Below are positions 1 through 6,936 of a stretch of 8,860 nucleotides of DNA, piece by piece. The notes under the pieces were generated by a model, which saw only the letters and a list, made by a program, of their open reading frames with translations, was not told the origin of the DNA and searched no databases. The number at the start of each line of letters is the position of its first letter. Positions within the stretch are counted from its first letter, which is position 1. Source of the stretch: Bacteriovorax stolpii (lineage in GTDB: Bacteria; Bdellovibrionota; Bacteriovoracia; Bacteriovoracales; Bacteriovoracaceae); NCBI GenBank assembly GCA_945862475.1, contig CAMAYW010000075.1, forward strand, positions 1 through 8,860, written 5' to 3'. A program made the translations under genes and the position numbers.

Positions 1-330
1 CGAGGATTTTATCTCGTTAATAAAACTGATGTTCTTTTTCCTAAATTAAAAAATGCGAGACTTCAAAATAGAGAAGGGAACTATTTGGGTGAAGTTCTTG
101 AAGCCGAAAAAAGCTCACATTTGGCAATCATGGTTAAAAATCCAAACGGATTAAAAGTAAGTGATAAATTAAAGATTCTTCACCCAAAGGGCGAGGTTTT
201 TGAAACTAAAATATTTTCTTTAAGAAATTTATCTTTAAAAGAAGTCGAGTTTGTTCCATCCGGGGATGTTGCCCTTATTCAATTTGTAGGAGGCGTTTGG
301 GTGAAGTCGCAAGTATTCTACAATCATTAA
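1..330 (+). CDS. U32 family peptidase-like protein (C-terminal part, 5' truncated)
   Basis: The frame is open from the first base of the window, so the gene begins upstream. Only the last 109 residues are visible. They start with RGFY, continue through NYLGEVLEAE and LAIMVKN, then KVSDKLKILHPKGE, and end shortly after a valine/tryptophan-rich strand. This matches the small beta-barrel C-terminal domain of the U32 'collagenase-like peptidase' family, in which (H)RG(Y/F) leads into a YxGEV...VKNxxxVGDxLExxxPxG pattern. Studied E. coli members of the family, YegQ/TrhP and YdcP/RlhA, take part in hydroxylating tRNA wobble uridine and 23S rRNA rather than in proteolysis. Which subfamily this one belongs to cannot be decided, because the iron-sulfur cysteines and the N-terminal domain lie outside the window. 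The next gene starts one base after the stop, so the two are probably co-transcribed. The family call is fairly firm and the exact role is open. Confidence 0.78.
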   Translation, partial: RGFYLVNKTDVLFPKLKNARLQNREGNYLGEVLEAEKSSHLAIMVKNPNGLKVSDKLKILHPKGEVFETKIFSLRNLSLKEVEFVPSGDVALIQFVGGVWVKSQVFYNH

Positions 331-331
331 A

Positions 332-2095
332 ATGAAAGTCATCTTTTTATTTTGTCAGCTTAGTATTTTCTTTTTCTTTGTTTTCATCGCTCCTCAATTT
401 ATTCAGGGTGGAGATACGGCCGAACTCGTTAATGCCTCATATCACTTATATGTTCCTCATCCTCCAGGCTATCCATTCTATTTATGGATTCAACATTTCT
501 GGACCCACTATTTTAATTTAGGGACTGTCTTTTGGAGAGCAAGTGTTTTATCAATACTTTTCAGCACTGTTTCACTCTATTTAGTGTTTTTACCACTAAG
601 AAAATCTGTTTTAGCGATTTTCCTTTTTTTCGTGTTTGTAACTTCTCCTGTCGTTATTGAAACCTCTGTTCTTCCAGATGTTTTTTCCATCCACTTTTTT
701 ATTATATCAATTTTGGGAATTACCTTTCTTTATTTAGAAAGTTCAAAGAAGTATTTTTTTATTCCTGTTCTTCTTTGTTTGGGATTGGCGAATCATCATA
801 CCACGATTTTTCTAATCCCTTGTGTTTTATATAGCATTTATGAATCAAGTGCCTTTGGAGTTTTAAAAAAATCCATCATAGGGTTTTTGATTGGATCACT
901 TGTTTTGATTTTTCTTTATGTAAGCCTTTTGTCGCTTAATGTTTCCCATCCGCTATCATGGGGAAATCTAGACTCACTTGATTCTTTATTGGCGCATTTT
1001 TTAAGAAAAGATTATGGAACTTTTAGTTTATCTAGCAACGGGGCCAAGGGTCCTGGAGCTTTCTTGTTTCTCTTAAGGGATCTTTTTCCCTATTCTGGTA
1101 TCTTTATCTATTCATTATACAGTCTTGTTAAAAATAAGATCTGGGACGTTAAACTATTTACTTGGTCTGTTGTCCTCCTTCTTTGCCTTTTATTCCCTCT
1201 CATGATGAATGTCTCTCCTTTGTATTTTGGCAAAGAAGTATTATTACGATTTCATCTCATGCCATTGTTGGTACTATTTATTTGGATCATTTACGTTTTA
1301 AATCAAATCCAGCTTTCAGGGAAAAGGTTGATTTTTCCGACCCTCTTAATCCTCCCAGCGCTTACTTTGAATCTAACTTCTATCTCAGGATATTTTGATT
1401 TAAGGAATGATTCTCTAATAGAAGATTATTCAAGGAATCTTTACTCACTTTCTAAAAAGTACCGACCTTCAATGGTCATTACTGATAATGATTCAAGTTT
1501 TTTTGGAATTCGATACATCCAATCCTTTGATCCTGTAAAAGATATTTCTATCGTTTCTTTACCTCTCTTCTTTCACCCCTGGTATCAGACTAAAATTTCT
1601 AGCATTCATCCTGATTTTCATTTAGGAAATATTGAAGAAGTAATTTTAAAGAAAGAATTGTTCTTTGAGGATCAGTTACTTAAGCCTAATTTATCTAAAA
1701 TCAATTTTGTCATGACAAAAGATTACCGTGAAGGTGACTGGTATAGAGTAACATTTTCTCATCTCGGAAGAGTTGTTCAACAAGGCTCAGGTATTTTTTT
1801 TGATAATACAACTTTAACCTTTAAGAGATATGATCTTCCTATTGGGGCGCAGGCTTTTACGAAGGGATATTTATACTACCAATACTCCCATTACTATCTT
1901 GCCCATGGAAAGAATGAGCTTACTTTAGGCAATAGCGAAAGGGCCAAGAGTGATTATTTAAAAGCGTTAGAAATAGCTCCATTTTCTTATCCCGCCTTAT
2001 TTTCTCTATGCGAATTAGATAAAACTTATAAAATATGTGTTGAAGATAAAATGAATCAAATGGATGAAATATCAAAAAACTTTTATGTCGACTAG
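332..2095 (+). CDS. DUF2723/TMEM260-like GT-C membrane glycosyltransferase with C-terminal TPR-like segment
   Basis: This is a 587-residue integral membrane protein with about ten hydrophobic segments between residues 3 and 350, very rich in Phe, Leu and Ile. The N-terminus carries the family signature: GGDTAEL at 26-32, where the acidic residue after the first membrane helix fits the GT-C catalytic position, followed by HPPGYP at 43-48. Further family-like blocks are NHHTT at 154-158 and WGNLDSL...RKDYG at 210-229. A soluble region after about 355 has VITDNDSSFFGIRYIQ (382-397) followed by DISIVSLPLFFHPWY, resembling the TMEM260 block after the membrane domain. Residues 525-570 look like one or two TPR helices (GNSERAKSDYLKALEIAP). 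Human TMEM260 is an O-mannosyltransferase. In bacteria the acceptor and the lipid-linked donor are unknown. The start has no clear ribosome site and sits one base after the upstream stop, which suggests translational coupling. The gene is T-rich, with many poly-T runs from Phe codons. The family call is good and the substrate is unknown. Confidence 0.82.
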   Translation: MKVIFLFCQLSIFFFFVFIAPQFIQGGDTAELVNASYHLYVPHPPGYPFYLWIQHFWTHYFNLGTVFWRASVLSILFSTVSLYLVFLPLRKSVLAIFLFFVFVTSPVVIETSVLPDVFSIHFFIISILGITFLYLESSKKYFFIPVLLCLGLANHHTTIFLIPCVLYSIYESSAFGVLKKSIIGFLIGSLVLIFLYVSLLSLNVSHPLSWGNLDSLDSLLAHFLRKDYGTFSLSSNGAKGPGAFLFLLRDLFPYSGIFIYSLYSLVKNKIWDVKLFTWSVVLLLCLLFPLMMNVSPLYFGKEVLLRFHLMPLLVLFIWIIYVLNQIQLSGKRLIFPTLLILPALTLNLTSISGYFDLRNDSLIEDYSRNLYSLSKKYRPSMVITDNDSSFFGIRYIQSFDPVKDISIVSLPLFFHPWYQTKISSIHPDFHLGNIEEVILKKELFFEDQLLKPNLSKINFVMTKDYREGDWYRVTFSHLGRVVQQGSGIFFDNTTLTFKRYDLPIGAQAFTKGYLYYQYSHYYLAHGKNELTLGNSERAKSDYLKALEIAPFSYPALFSLCELDKTYKICVEDKMNQMDEISKNFYVD

Positions 2096-3189
2096 ACTTT
2101 CTCCCAAATCCAATAAGTGACTGCAAGACCCCCGTTTTTAATTTTTCTTTTTGTGATGACTCTATACCCAGGTGCCGAATTAAATAAATCATCCATATCA
2201 CTTGGTAGGACCCAGCCAAATCGAAACGGTTTATCAATGGTTAAAAATTTTTTCCACGCCTCTTTTAAAAATGCACCTCTTTGACCAGAGATTTTAATTC
2301 TTTCTCCGTAAGGTGGGTTGCAGATTATAACGAAGTCTTTCTCGGACTTGATTGGGTTTTTTACTGAATCAAGTGCTTTGAGATTTAATAGTTTTGTTTT
2401 ATTTATTTTTTCAACGAGCTCTAGATTAATATCAAATCCCTGATAACTCGTGATTGGAAATGGATTCGTTTCATTTGGAAGCTTGAGGTGTTTGCCTTTA
2501 AAAAAAGGAGCCGTTTCAAATGAATAAGATCTCTCATGAAGAGGCCTATGAAAATTCAGCGCTTCGGTTATAAATGTTCCTGATCCACACATTGGGTCAA
2601 CTAGTTCGAAAGGTTTTGTTATTCCTTCAAATAATTCCATCAAAAATGCCGAGGCGAGGTTTTCTCTTATGGGAGCTTCTCCCTTTATGACTTGAATTCC
2701 TCTTTTATAGAGAGGTTCTCCACTAAGGTCCAAGCTCAGGGTTAACAGATCATCTACAACTCTCACATAAAAGGTCTGCGGAAGATAATTCTTTTTTTTC
2801 CAATCTAGACTTAGAGGTTGTCTTACGAGGGCCTCATTTAAAGCCTTCTTAATCGTTTCCTCAATCCTTCCTGTGTGCATGAGACGGGACTTGGAACATG
2901 AAATTTCCCACACTGGTTCAGGGTGAGAGAGAAAATCATTCCACTTAAATGTTTTAAATTTTTGGTGAAGCTTAGGAAAATCTCTCACTTTAAAATCCGT
3001 AACCCTTAGAAGAATCCGGGTTGGGATTTTTAATAAACAGTGGGCGCTCATGATCCATTCCAAATCTGCACTGAATTCTAGACCCCCTTTGAATCTTTCA
3101 ATCGGGGATATGGGACACTTGGACTCAACTTCTTTTAGAGCAAGATCTTCAAGTCCTGGGGTTATAACGAGGAAAAGTCTGTATTGCAT
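2092..3189 (-). CDS. THUMP-domain class I SAM-dependent RNA methyltransferase (RlmL/YpsC-like)
   Basis: This is a 365-residue protein. Residues 1 to about 155 form a THUMP-type RNA-binding region that opens with the typical TPGLEDLALKEV and contains the GRIEETIKKALNEAL helix. The methyltransferase part follows. It has LSLDLSGEPLYKRG at 151-164 and GEAPIRENLASA at 170-181, both characteristic of the RlmL/YpsC group. The SAM-binding motif I is DPMCGSGT at 198-205, an acidic GFDIN lies at 251-255, and the catalytic motif IV is NPPYGER at 291-297. Family members methylate N2 of a guanine in 23S rRNA (G2445 in E. coli, where the domain is fused to a second methyltransferase). This protein has the unfused length seen in Bacillus YpsC. 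The start ATG has only a weak AGGG about 11 bases upstream. The gene is convergent with the DUF2723 gene, overlapping by four bases, and divergent from the next gene with 35 bases between starts. The family is clear; the exact target base is inferred. Confidence 0.9.
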   Translation of the reverse strand: MQYRLFLVITPGLEDLALKEVESKCPISPIERFKGGLEFSADLEWIMSAHCLLKIPTRILLRVTDFKVRDFPKLHQKFKTFKWNDFLSHPEPVWEISCSKSRLMHTGRIEETIKKALNEALVRQPLSLDWKKKNYLPQTFYVRVVDDLLTLSLDLSGEPLYKRGIQVIKGEAPIRENLASAFLMELFEGITKPFELVDPMCGSGTFITEALNFHRPLHERSYSFETAPFFKGKHLKLPNETNPFPITSYQGFDINLELVEKINKTKLLNLKALDSVKNPIKSEKDFVIICNPPYGERIKISGQRGAFLKEAWKKFLTIDKPFRFGWVLPSDMDDLFNSAPGYRVITKRKIKNGGLAVTYWIWEKV

Positions 3190-3224
3190 GGCCCAAGTAT
3201 GCCCTAAGGTGTATTCTTTAGTCT

Positions 3225-3770
3225 ATGCAAGTCTATCTTAAAAAACATGCGCCTGGTGTAGCCGTCCACAGTATTAAAGTTGAGTGGAGTTTTCAAAATT
3301 CTGAGTTCCTATGCTCATTTACTGTTCAAAAAAGAGATGGCAGTCCTTGGCTATCTAATGAATCCTTTTCTAACGATTGGTCAAAAAACTGGGGACTATG
3401 GAATACAGATGTTGTGGAGGCGTTTCTTCAGCTTCGGCGAAGTCCTGAGGATTTAAAAGCTCCATACCTCGAACTTCAGGTTTCTCCTTTAAATCAGCCC
3501 TTCGCTTTAGTGATAACGGAGCCACGCAAAACATTTGCTCCTCCGAAGAAATTAGATTTTTCTCATGAGGTAAATGTTGAGGGCAGAAGCTGGAGAGTTG
3601 ATTTTAAGGTTACTCTTCCAGAAGAATTAGTTGGTAGCGAAATTTATGGTGGATTTTTTGCTTGCTTAGATCAGGATCCAAGAGAGTATTACGCCCTAGA
3701 ACCTAACCCAGAAATGAATCCAGATTTTCACCGACCTGAATTCTTCCTTCCTTTGAAAATTCATGAGTGA
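3225..3770 (+). CDS. Small cytoplasmic CBM9/DOMON-like beta-sandwich protein, function unknown
   Basis: This is a 181-residue protein with no signal peptide and no membrane segment, so it is probably cytoplasmic. The pattern resembles the carbohydrate-binding family 9-like (DOMON-type) fold. It has NWGLWNTDVVEAFLQ at 55-69, a strand YLELQVSPLNQPFAL at 81-95, then SWRVDFKVTLPEEL at 122-135, and a closing NPDFHRPEFFLPL at 165-177, which recalls the PxFHxPxxFG ending of these domains. The resemblance comes from pattern reading only, and binding to sugar is not shown. In-frame TAG at 3219 makes ATG 3225 the first possible start. An AAGG lies 15 bases upstream, which is too far for a good ribosome site. 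The downstream methyltransferase start lies inside the last codons of this gene (8-base overlap), so the two form one unit. The gene is certainly real given its length and conserved-looking blocks. The fold assignment is moderate and the function unknown. Confidence 0.68.
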   Translation: MQVYLKKHAPGVAVHSIKVEWSFQNSEFLCSFTVQKRDGSPWLSNESFSNDWSKNWGLWNTDVVEAFLQLRRSPEDLKAPYLELQVSPLNQPFALVITEPRKTFAPPKKLDFSHEVNVEGRSWRVDFKVTLPEELVGSEIYGGFFACLDQDPREYYALEPNPEMNPDFHRPEFFLPLKIHE

Positions 3771-4455
3771 ACTTATTCTCATACCAACACCAATTTCTGA
3801 TGATCACCCACTAGAAACAGTGGCCCTCGAACTTCTTAAAAGAGACGCTTTAAAGAATGACGTTATCCTTCTCGTTGAAGAGCACAAGGTCGCAAGGCAA
3901 CGCTGGTTGAAGTGGGGATTACCTCGCGAAGCTATCGAAAAATTTCAGCTTTATAATGAACATACTTCCGACAAAATGAAAGTTGAAATGATAAAAGAAC
4001 TTAAAAGCGGGAAGAAAATCTATCTTATGAGTGACTGCGGACTTCCAGCCTTTTGTGATCCAGGTCAAAACCTTGTGGATCTCTGTCATAAACAAAAAAT
4101 TAAAGTCACTGCAACTCCTTTCCCAAATTCCATTGCTCTTGCCGTTTCTTTATCAGGATTTTCACATACAAGATTTCTTTTTTCTGGTTTTGTACCGGTA
4201 AAAGAACCTGAGCGCACTGAATGGATTAAAAATGAATTAAAGCGTTCTGAAACTCAGGTATGGATGGAAACACCTTACAGACTTAAAAAACTTCTAGAGG
4301 ATCTCGTGAAGTCAGGTACTAAAAGAGACATTTTTCTAGGAATGGATCTAGGTTCATCAACTGAGCAATTATTGCGTGGTCAAGCTTCCCAGATCATTAA
4401 GGATCTTGGGGATGCTGAAAAAAGAGAGTTTGTTCTGATAGTCTCTCCGAACTAG
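3763..4455 (+). CDS. RsmI-like SAM-dependent methyltransferase (tetrapyrrole methylase fold)
   Basis: This 230-residue protein has the tetrapyrrole-methylase (TP_methylase) fold of the RsmI kind. It starts with LILIPTPISDDHPLE at 4-18, followed by VEEHKVARQRW at 38-48. The SAM-binding segment is MSDCGLPAFCDPG at 89-101, where RsmI has SDAGTPxISDPG. PFPNSIALAVSLSGF at 119-133 matches RsmI PGPSAxxxALxxSGL, and METPYRLKKLLEDL at 168-181 matches ESPHRLxxxLxDL. The ending REFVLIV (221-227) is the usual GEFVLVV strand. RsmI 2'-O-methylates C1402 of 16S rRNA. However, this protein lacks the C-terminal HTH extension, and the opening IPTPxxDxxPLE looks more like the shorter RsmI paralogues common in Bacteroidota, whose substrate is not settled. 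The true RsmI may therefore be elsewhere in the genome. The start ATG lies within the sequence ATGAGTGA, eight bases before the end of the upstream gene, and has no strong ribosome site, so translation is probably coupled. Confidence 0.85.
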   Translation: MSELILIPTPISDDHPLETVALELLKRDALKNDVILLVEEHKVARQRWLKWGLPREAIEKFQLYNEHTSDKMKVEMIKELKSGKKIYLMSDCGLPAFCDPGQNLVDLCHKQKIKVTATPFPNSIALAVSLSGFSHTRFLFSGFVPVKEPERTEWIKNELKRSETQVWMETPYRLKKLLEDLVKSGTKRDIFLGMDLGSSTEQLLRGQASQIIKDLGDAEKREFVLIVSPN

Positions 4456-4534
4456 ATTAGACAATACATGAGTCTAAGAAATACCGAGGCTCTCGCTCTT
4501 TAAATCACCCAAAAAACACAATAAAATCAATTAA

Positions 4535-4563
4535 TTGCAATCTTTGCCATGGGACACAATAAG
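4535..4563 (+). promoter_or_regulatory. Candidate sigma-70 promoter for the mevalonate operon
   Basis: TTGCAA (4535-4540) and AATAAG (4558-4563) are separated by 17 bases and match the -35 and -10 consensus at four of six positions each. An A-rich stretch with an AAAAAA run lies just upstream (about 4507-4530) and could act as an UP element. The initiation point would fall near 4570, leaving a leader of about 35 bases before fni. This is the only gap of useful size before the four mevalonate genes, so a promoter is expected here. The boxes themselves are weak matches in AT-rich DNA and could be chance. Confidence 0.35.
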
Positions 4564-4569
4564 CCCATG
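4548..4569. repeat. Inverted repeat flanking the candidate -10 box
   Basis: CATGGG at 4548-4553 and CCCATG at 4564-4569 form a perfect 6-bp inverted repeat with a 10-base spacer. The candidate -10 element AATAAG lies entirely in the spacer. The placement would suit a dimeric repressor site. Alternatively, if transcription starts further upstream, it would form a small RNA hairpin in the leader. No poly-T follows, so it is not a terminator. Six paired bases can arise by chance. Confidence 0.35.
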
Positions 4570-4603
4570 ACTTTTGCAACAGAGTTTGATACATGGTGGG
4601 TCT

Positions 4604-5620
4604 ATGAAATCAGTCATAAAACTGCCTCATTCTCATGAGTTAGCCGAGAGAAAAGGGGATCATATTGAACTTGCTCAGAAAGCAAGAACCGATTCAACTC
4701 ATGTTGATTCGCGTTTTAATTATGAGCCAATGTTTTTTTCACACCCAACTGATAATTCAAACTGGCCTTCAACCTTTTTAGGTTTTGATCTTGATTACCC
4801 TGTGTGGGTTTCAAGTATGACCGGAGGAACTGATCACGCCAAAGTGATCAATCAAAACTTAGCAAAACTGTGCGGGGAATTTAAACTTGGTATGGGGCTA
4901 GGGTCTTGCAGAAGTTTATTATCTGATAAGTCCCGGCTTAATGAGTTTGCCGTTAAAAAATTTATGCCTCAATCGCCACTGTTCGCAAACATCGGTATTG
5001 CTCAAGTGGAAGAGTTAATTTCAGAAAATAAGCTCCACCTTATCCACGAAATGGTAAAGATTGTTGAGGCGGATGGAATCATCATTCATATCAATCCTCT
5101 TCAGGAGTGGTTTCAGCCTGAAGGAGATCGTTTTAAGGTGTCACCACTTGAGACACTTAAAACGTTTTTAGATCAATCAAATTTAAAAGTGATCGTTAAA
5201 GAAGTTGGTCAGGGCATGGGCCCAAGAAGTCTCAAAGCACTTTTGGAACTTCCCATTGCTGGAATTGAGCTTGGTGCTTTCGGTGGCACTAATTTTACTC
5301 TTTTAGAAAAATTAAGAGGTAAGGAACTTCCTTCAAGAGAAGGATTTGTTCATGTTGGGCATACTGCACTTGAGATGGTTCAAATCCTTAATGCTCTACC
5401 TGTACGCAATAAAGAAATTATTATTTCTGGTGGAATTAAAACCATGCTTGATGGTTACGAATTAAAAACAAAACTGAAAACTAACTCTTTGATTGGTATG
5501 GCGTCAGCTTTTCTGGCACCGGCCCTCAATGATTATGAAACTCTAAAAGAGTTTTTCCTACACCAAAGTGAAGCTTTACTTACAGCTAAAGCTCTCTTGG
5601 ATCTTAAGGAGGAAGTGTGA
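4604..5620 (+). CDS. fni: Type 2 isopentenyl-diphosphate delta-isomerase (FMN-dependent)
   Basis: This 338-residue enzyme interconverts IPP and DMAPP using reduced FMN in the cytoplasm. Type 2 isomerase motifs appear in order: RKGDHI at 16-21, PVWVSSMTGGT at 66-76 (FMN/phosphate region), GLGSCRSLL at 98-106, FANIG at 127-131, HINPLQEWFQPEGDR at 162-176 (the HxNxxQE substrate and metal site), KEVGQGM at 199-205, GAFGGTN at 224-230 and SGGI at 275-278. The GSCR and GAFGGT variants differ from the GSQR and GAGGT of Firmicutes enzymes. ATG 4604 is chosen as the start. It leaves the usual short lead before RKxDH and has GGTGGG three bases upstream, a rather close ribosome site. TTG codons at 4574 and 4586 are in frame and would add 10 or 6 residues but have no ribosome site. 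It is the first gene of the mevalonate operon and overlaps mvaA by four bases (GTGA). Confidence 0.93.
   Translation: MKSVIKLPHSHELAERKGDHIELAQKARTDSTHVDSRFNYEPMFFSHPTDNSNWPSTFLGFDLDYPVWVSSMTGGTDHAKVINQNLAKLCGEFKLGMGLGSCRSLLSDKSRLNEFAVKKFMPQSPLFANIGIAQVEELISENKLHLIHEMVKIVEADGIIIHINPLQEWFQPEGDRFKVSPLETLKTFLDQSNLKVIVKEVGQGMGPRSLKALLELPIAGIELGAFGGTNFTLLEKLRGKELPSREGFVHVGHTALEMVQILNALPVRNKEIIISGGIKTMLDGYELKTKLKTNSLIGMASAFLAPALNDYETLKEFFLHQSEALLTAKALLDLKEEV
5606..5612 (+). promoter_or_regulatory. Strong ribosome binding site that sets a GTG start for mvaA
   Basis: AAGGAGG sits four bases before GTG 5617 inside the last codons of fni. It is the best Shine-Dalgarno site in the window and favours the GTG over the in-frame ATG at 5644, which has no comparable site. 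The spacing is a little short. Confidence 0.7.
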
Positions 5621-6933
5621 AAACGGTAAGTGGTTTTTCAAAGATGAGTAAGTCTGAAAAAATTAATTGGCTCTCTGAGCAGCTTGGTAAAGAGGCCAAA
5701 CATCTCGTTAAGAGTATGCCAAACTACTGGCACCAAGATCAGGAAGTTCAAAAGCGCTTCGATGAATTTTCTGAAAACACTCTCACAAATTATGATCTGC
5801 CTTTCGGGATTGCTCCGAATTTTTTAATCAATGGAAAAGTCTATTCCGTTCCTATGGTCATTGAAGAGTCCTCTGTGGTTGCCGCTGCATCTCTGGGAGC
5901 AAAATTCTGGTTAGAGCGTGGTGGTTTTAAAACGACTGTGATCGCTACTAAAAAAGTTGGGCAAGTTCACTTCAAGTGGCAGGGCCCAAAAGAGAAACTC
6001 TATTCTTTTTTTAATGAAAGAAAATCAGATCTATTGAATGCAGTTGCTCACCTAACGACCAACATGGAAAAGCGTGGGGGCGGGATCGTTAATCTCACTC
6101 TTGTTGATATGACTCATAAGATAGAAAATTATTATCAATTAAAGCTTGAAGCAGAAACTTGTAACGCCATGGGGGCGAACTTTATAAACTCAATTCTTGA
6201 AGAACTTGCTCGCGTGTTTAAAGGGGCCGTTCTTCTTGATAATAGCTTTAATTCAAATGAAAAAGATGTCCAGATCATCATGTGTATTCTTTCTAACTAC
6301 ACACCTGATTGTATCGTAGAAGCATCGGTTGAGTGTTCTATAGAAGATCTAGGACAATTTGCTGGAGATATGGGACCTCGTGAGTTTGCTGAAAAATTTT
6401 CTACCGCCGTTAGAATTGCTGAAATTGATCCAAATAGAGCAGTGACTCACAATAAAGGGATCATGAATGGAATTGATTCCGTTGTGATTGCTACTGGTAA
6501 TGACTTCCGTGCGATTGAGGCCTGTGCTCACGCTTATGCGGCCAGAGATGGTCAGTACCGCTCACTTTCAACTGTAAGTCTTTCGGATGATAAATTTAAA
6601 TTCTCTATTCGCGTTCCTCTAGCTGTTGGAACTGTTGGTGGACTTACTTCGCTTCATCCACTGGCGAAAACGTCCCTTGCGATTCTTGAGAATCCATCGG
6701 CACAGGAACTCATGCAAGTTATGGCCGCTGTTGGGTTGGCGCAAAATTTTGGTGCCGTTAAGTCTCTCGTGACAACGGGGATTCAAAAAGGACACATGAA
6801 GCTTCATTTACTTAATATACTCAATCAGCTGGATGCGACTCAAAGTGAGATAGAAAAAGGTAAAGAGTTTTTTGTAGATAAGGTTGTTTCCTACACAGGT
6901 GTTAGAGATTTTTTAAATTCGATTAGAGGATAA
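5617..6933 (+). CDS. mvaA: Hydroxymethylglutaryl-CoA reductase, class II
   Basis: This 438-residue enzyme reduces HMG-CoA to mevalonate with a nicotinamide cofactor and has the usual class II length. ENTLTNYDLPFGIAPNFLI at 53-71 leads into VPMVIEESSVVAAAS at 78-92, which holds the catalytic Glu. The catalytic Lys is K280 in THNKGIMNG, the Asp is D296 in ATGNDFRA, and the His is H393 in GIQKGHMKLH. HAYAARDGQYRSL (305-317) and the AVGLAQNFGA block (371-380) are also typical. The cofactor motif normally written DAMGAN reads NAMGAN at 183-188, so its Asp is replaced by Asn. Automatic annotation often calls class II enzymes 'degradative', as in Pseudomonas mevalonii, but the neighbouring isomerase, kinase and decarboxylase genes show a biosynthetic role here. 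The gene starts with GTG overlapping the fni stop and ends three bases before the kinase start. Confidence 0.94.
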   Translation: MKTVSGFSKMSKSEKINWLSEQLGKEAKHLVKSMPNYWHQDQEVQKRFDEFSENTLTNYDLPFGIAPNFLINGKVYSVPMVIEESSVVAAASLGAKFWLERGGFKTTVIATKKVGQVHFKWQGPKEKLYSFFNERKSDLLNAVAHLTTNMEKRGGGIVNLTLVDMTHKIENYYQLKLEAETCNAMGANFINSILEELARVFKGAVLLDNSFNSNEKDVQIIMCILSNYTPDCIVEASVECSIEDLGQFAGDMGPREFAEKFSTAVRIAEIDPNRAVTHNKGIMNGIDSVVIATGNDFRAIEACAHAYAARDGQYRSLSTVSLSDDKFKFSIRVPLAVGTVGGLTSLHPLAKTSLAILENPSAQELMQVMAAVGLAQNFGAVKSLVTTGIQKGHMKLHLLNILNQLDATQSEIEKGKEFFVDKVVSYTGVRDFLNSIRG

Positions 6934-6936
6934 TTC

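Noticed and set aside
1162..1398. 78-codon plus-strand open frame inside the membrane protein gene
   Set aside because: It lies in another frame of a gene with strong family motifs and shows no recognisable domain or ribosome site.
1920..2237. 105-codon minus-strand open frame across the convergent junction
   Set aside because: It overlaps two well-supported genes and its translation has no domain-like pattern.
3050..3241. 63-codon plus-strand open frame opposite the start of the RlmL-like gene
   Set aside because: It is antisense to the THUMP region and overlaps the next gene's start; no motif was seen.
4457..4477. TTAGAC/GTCTAA inverted repeat just after the RsmI-like stop codon
   Set aside because: It is a six-pair AT-rich stem with a 9-base loop and no T run, and could be chance.
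4485..4500. CGAG-GCT-CTCG hairpin followed by CTCTTT after the RsmI-like gene, considered as a terminator
   Set aside because: The stem is only four base pairs and the T tract is short and interrupted, so this is too weak to call.
4574..4603. Upstream TTG start giving ten extra residues to Fni
   Set aside because: There is no Shine-Dalgarno site, and ATG 4604 already gives the usual distance to the RKxDH motif.
4549..4638. Small frame MGHNKPMTF... overlapping the fni start, considered as a leader peptide
   Set aside because: It has no ribosome site, contains no run of regulatory codons, and its start lies upstream of the expected transcription start.
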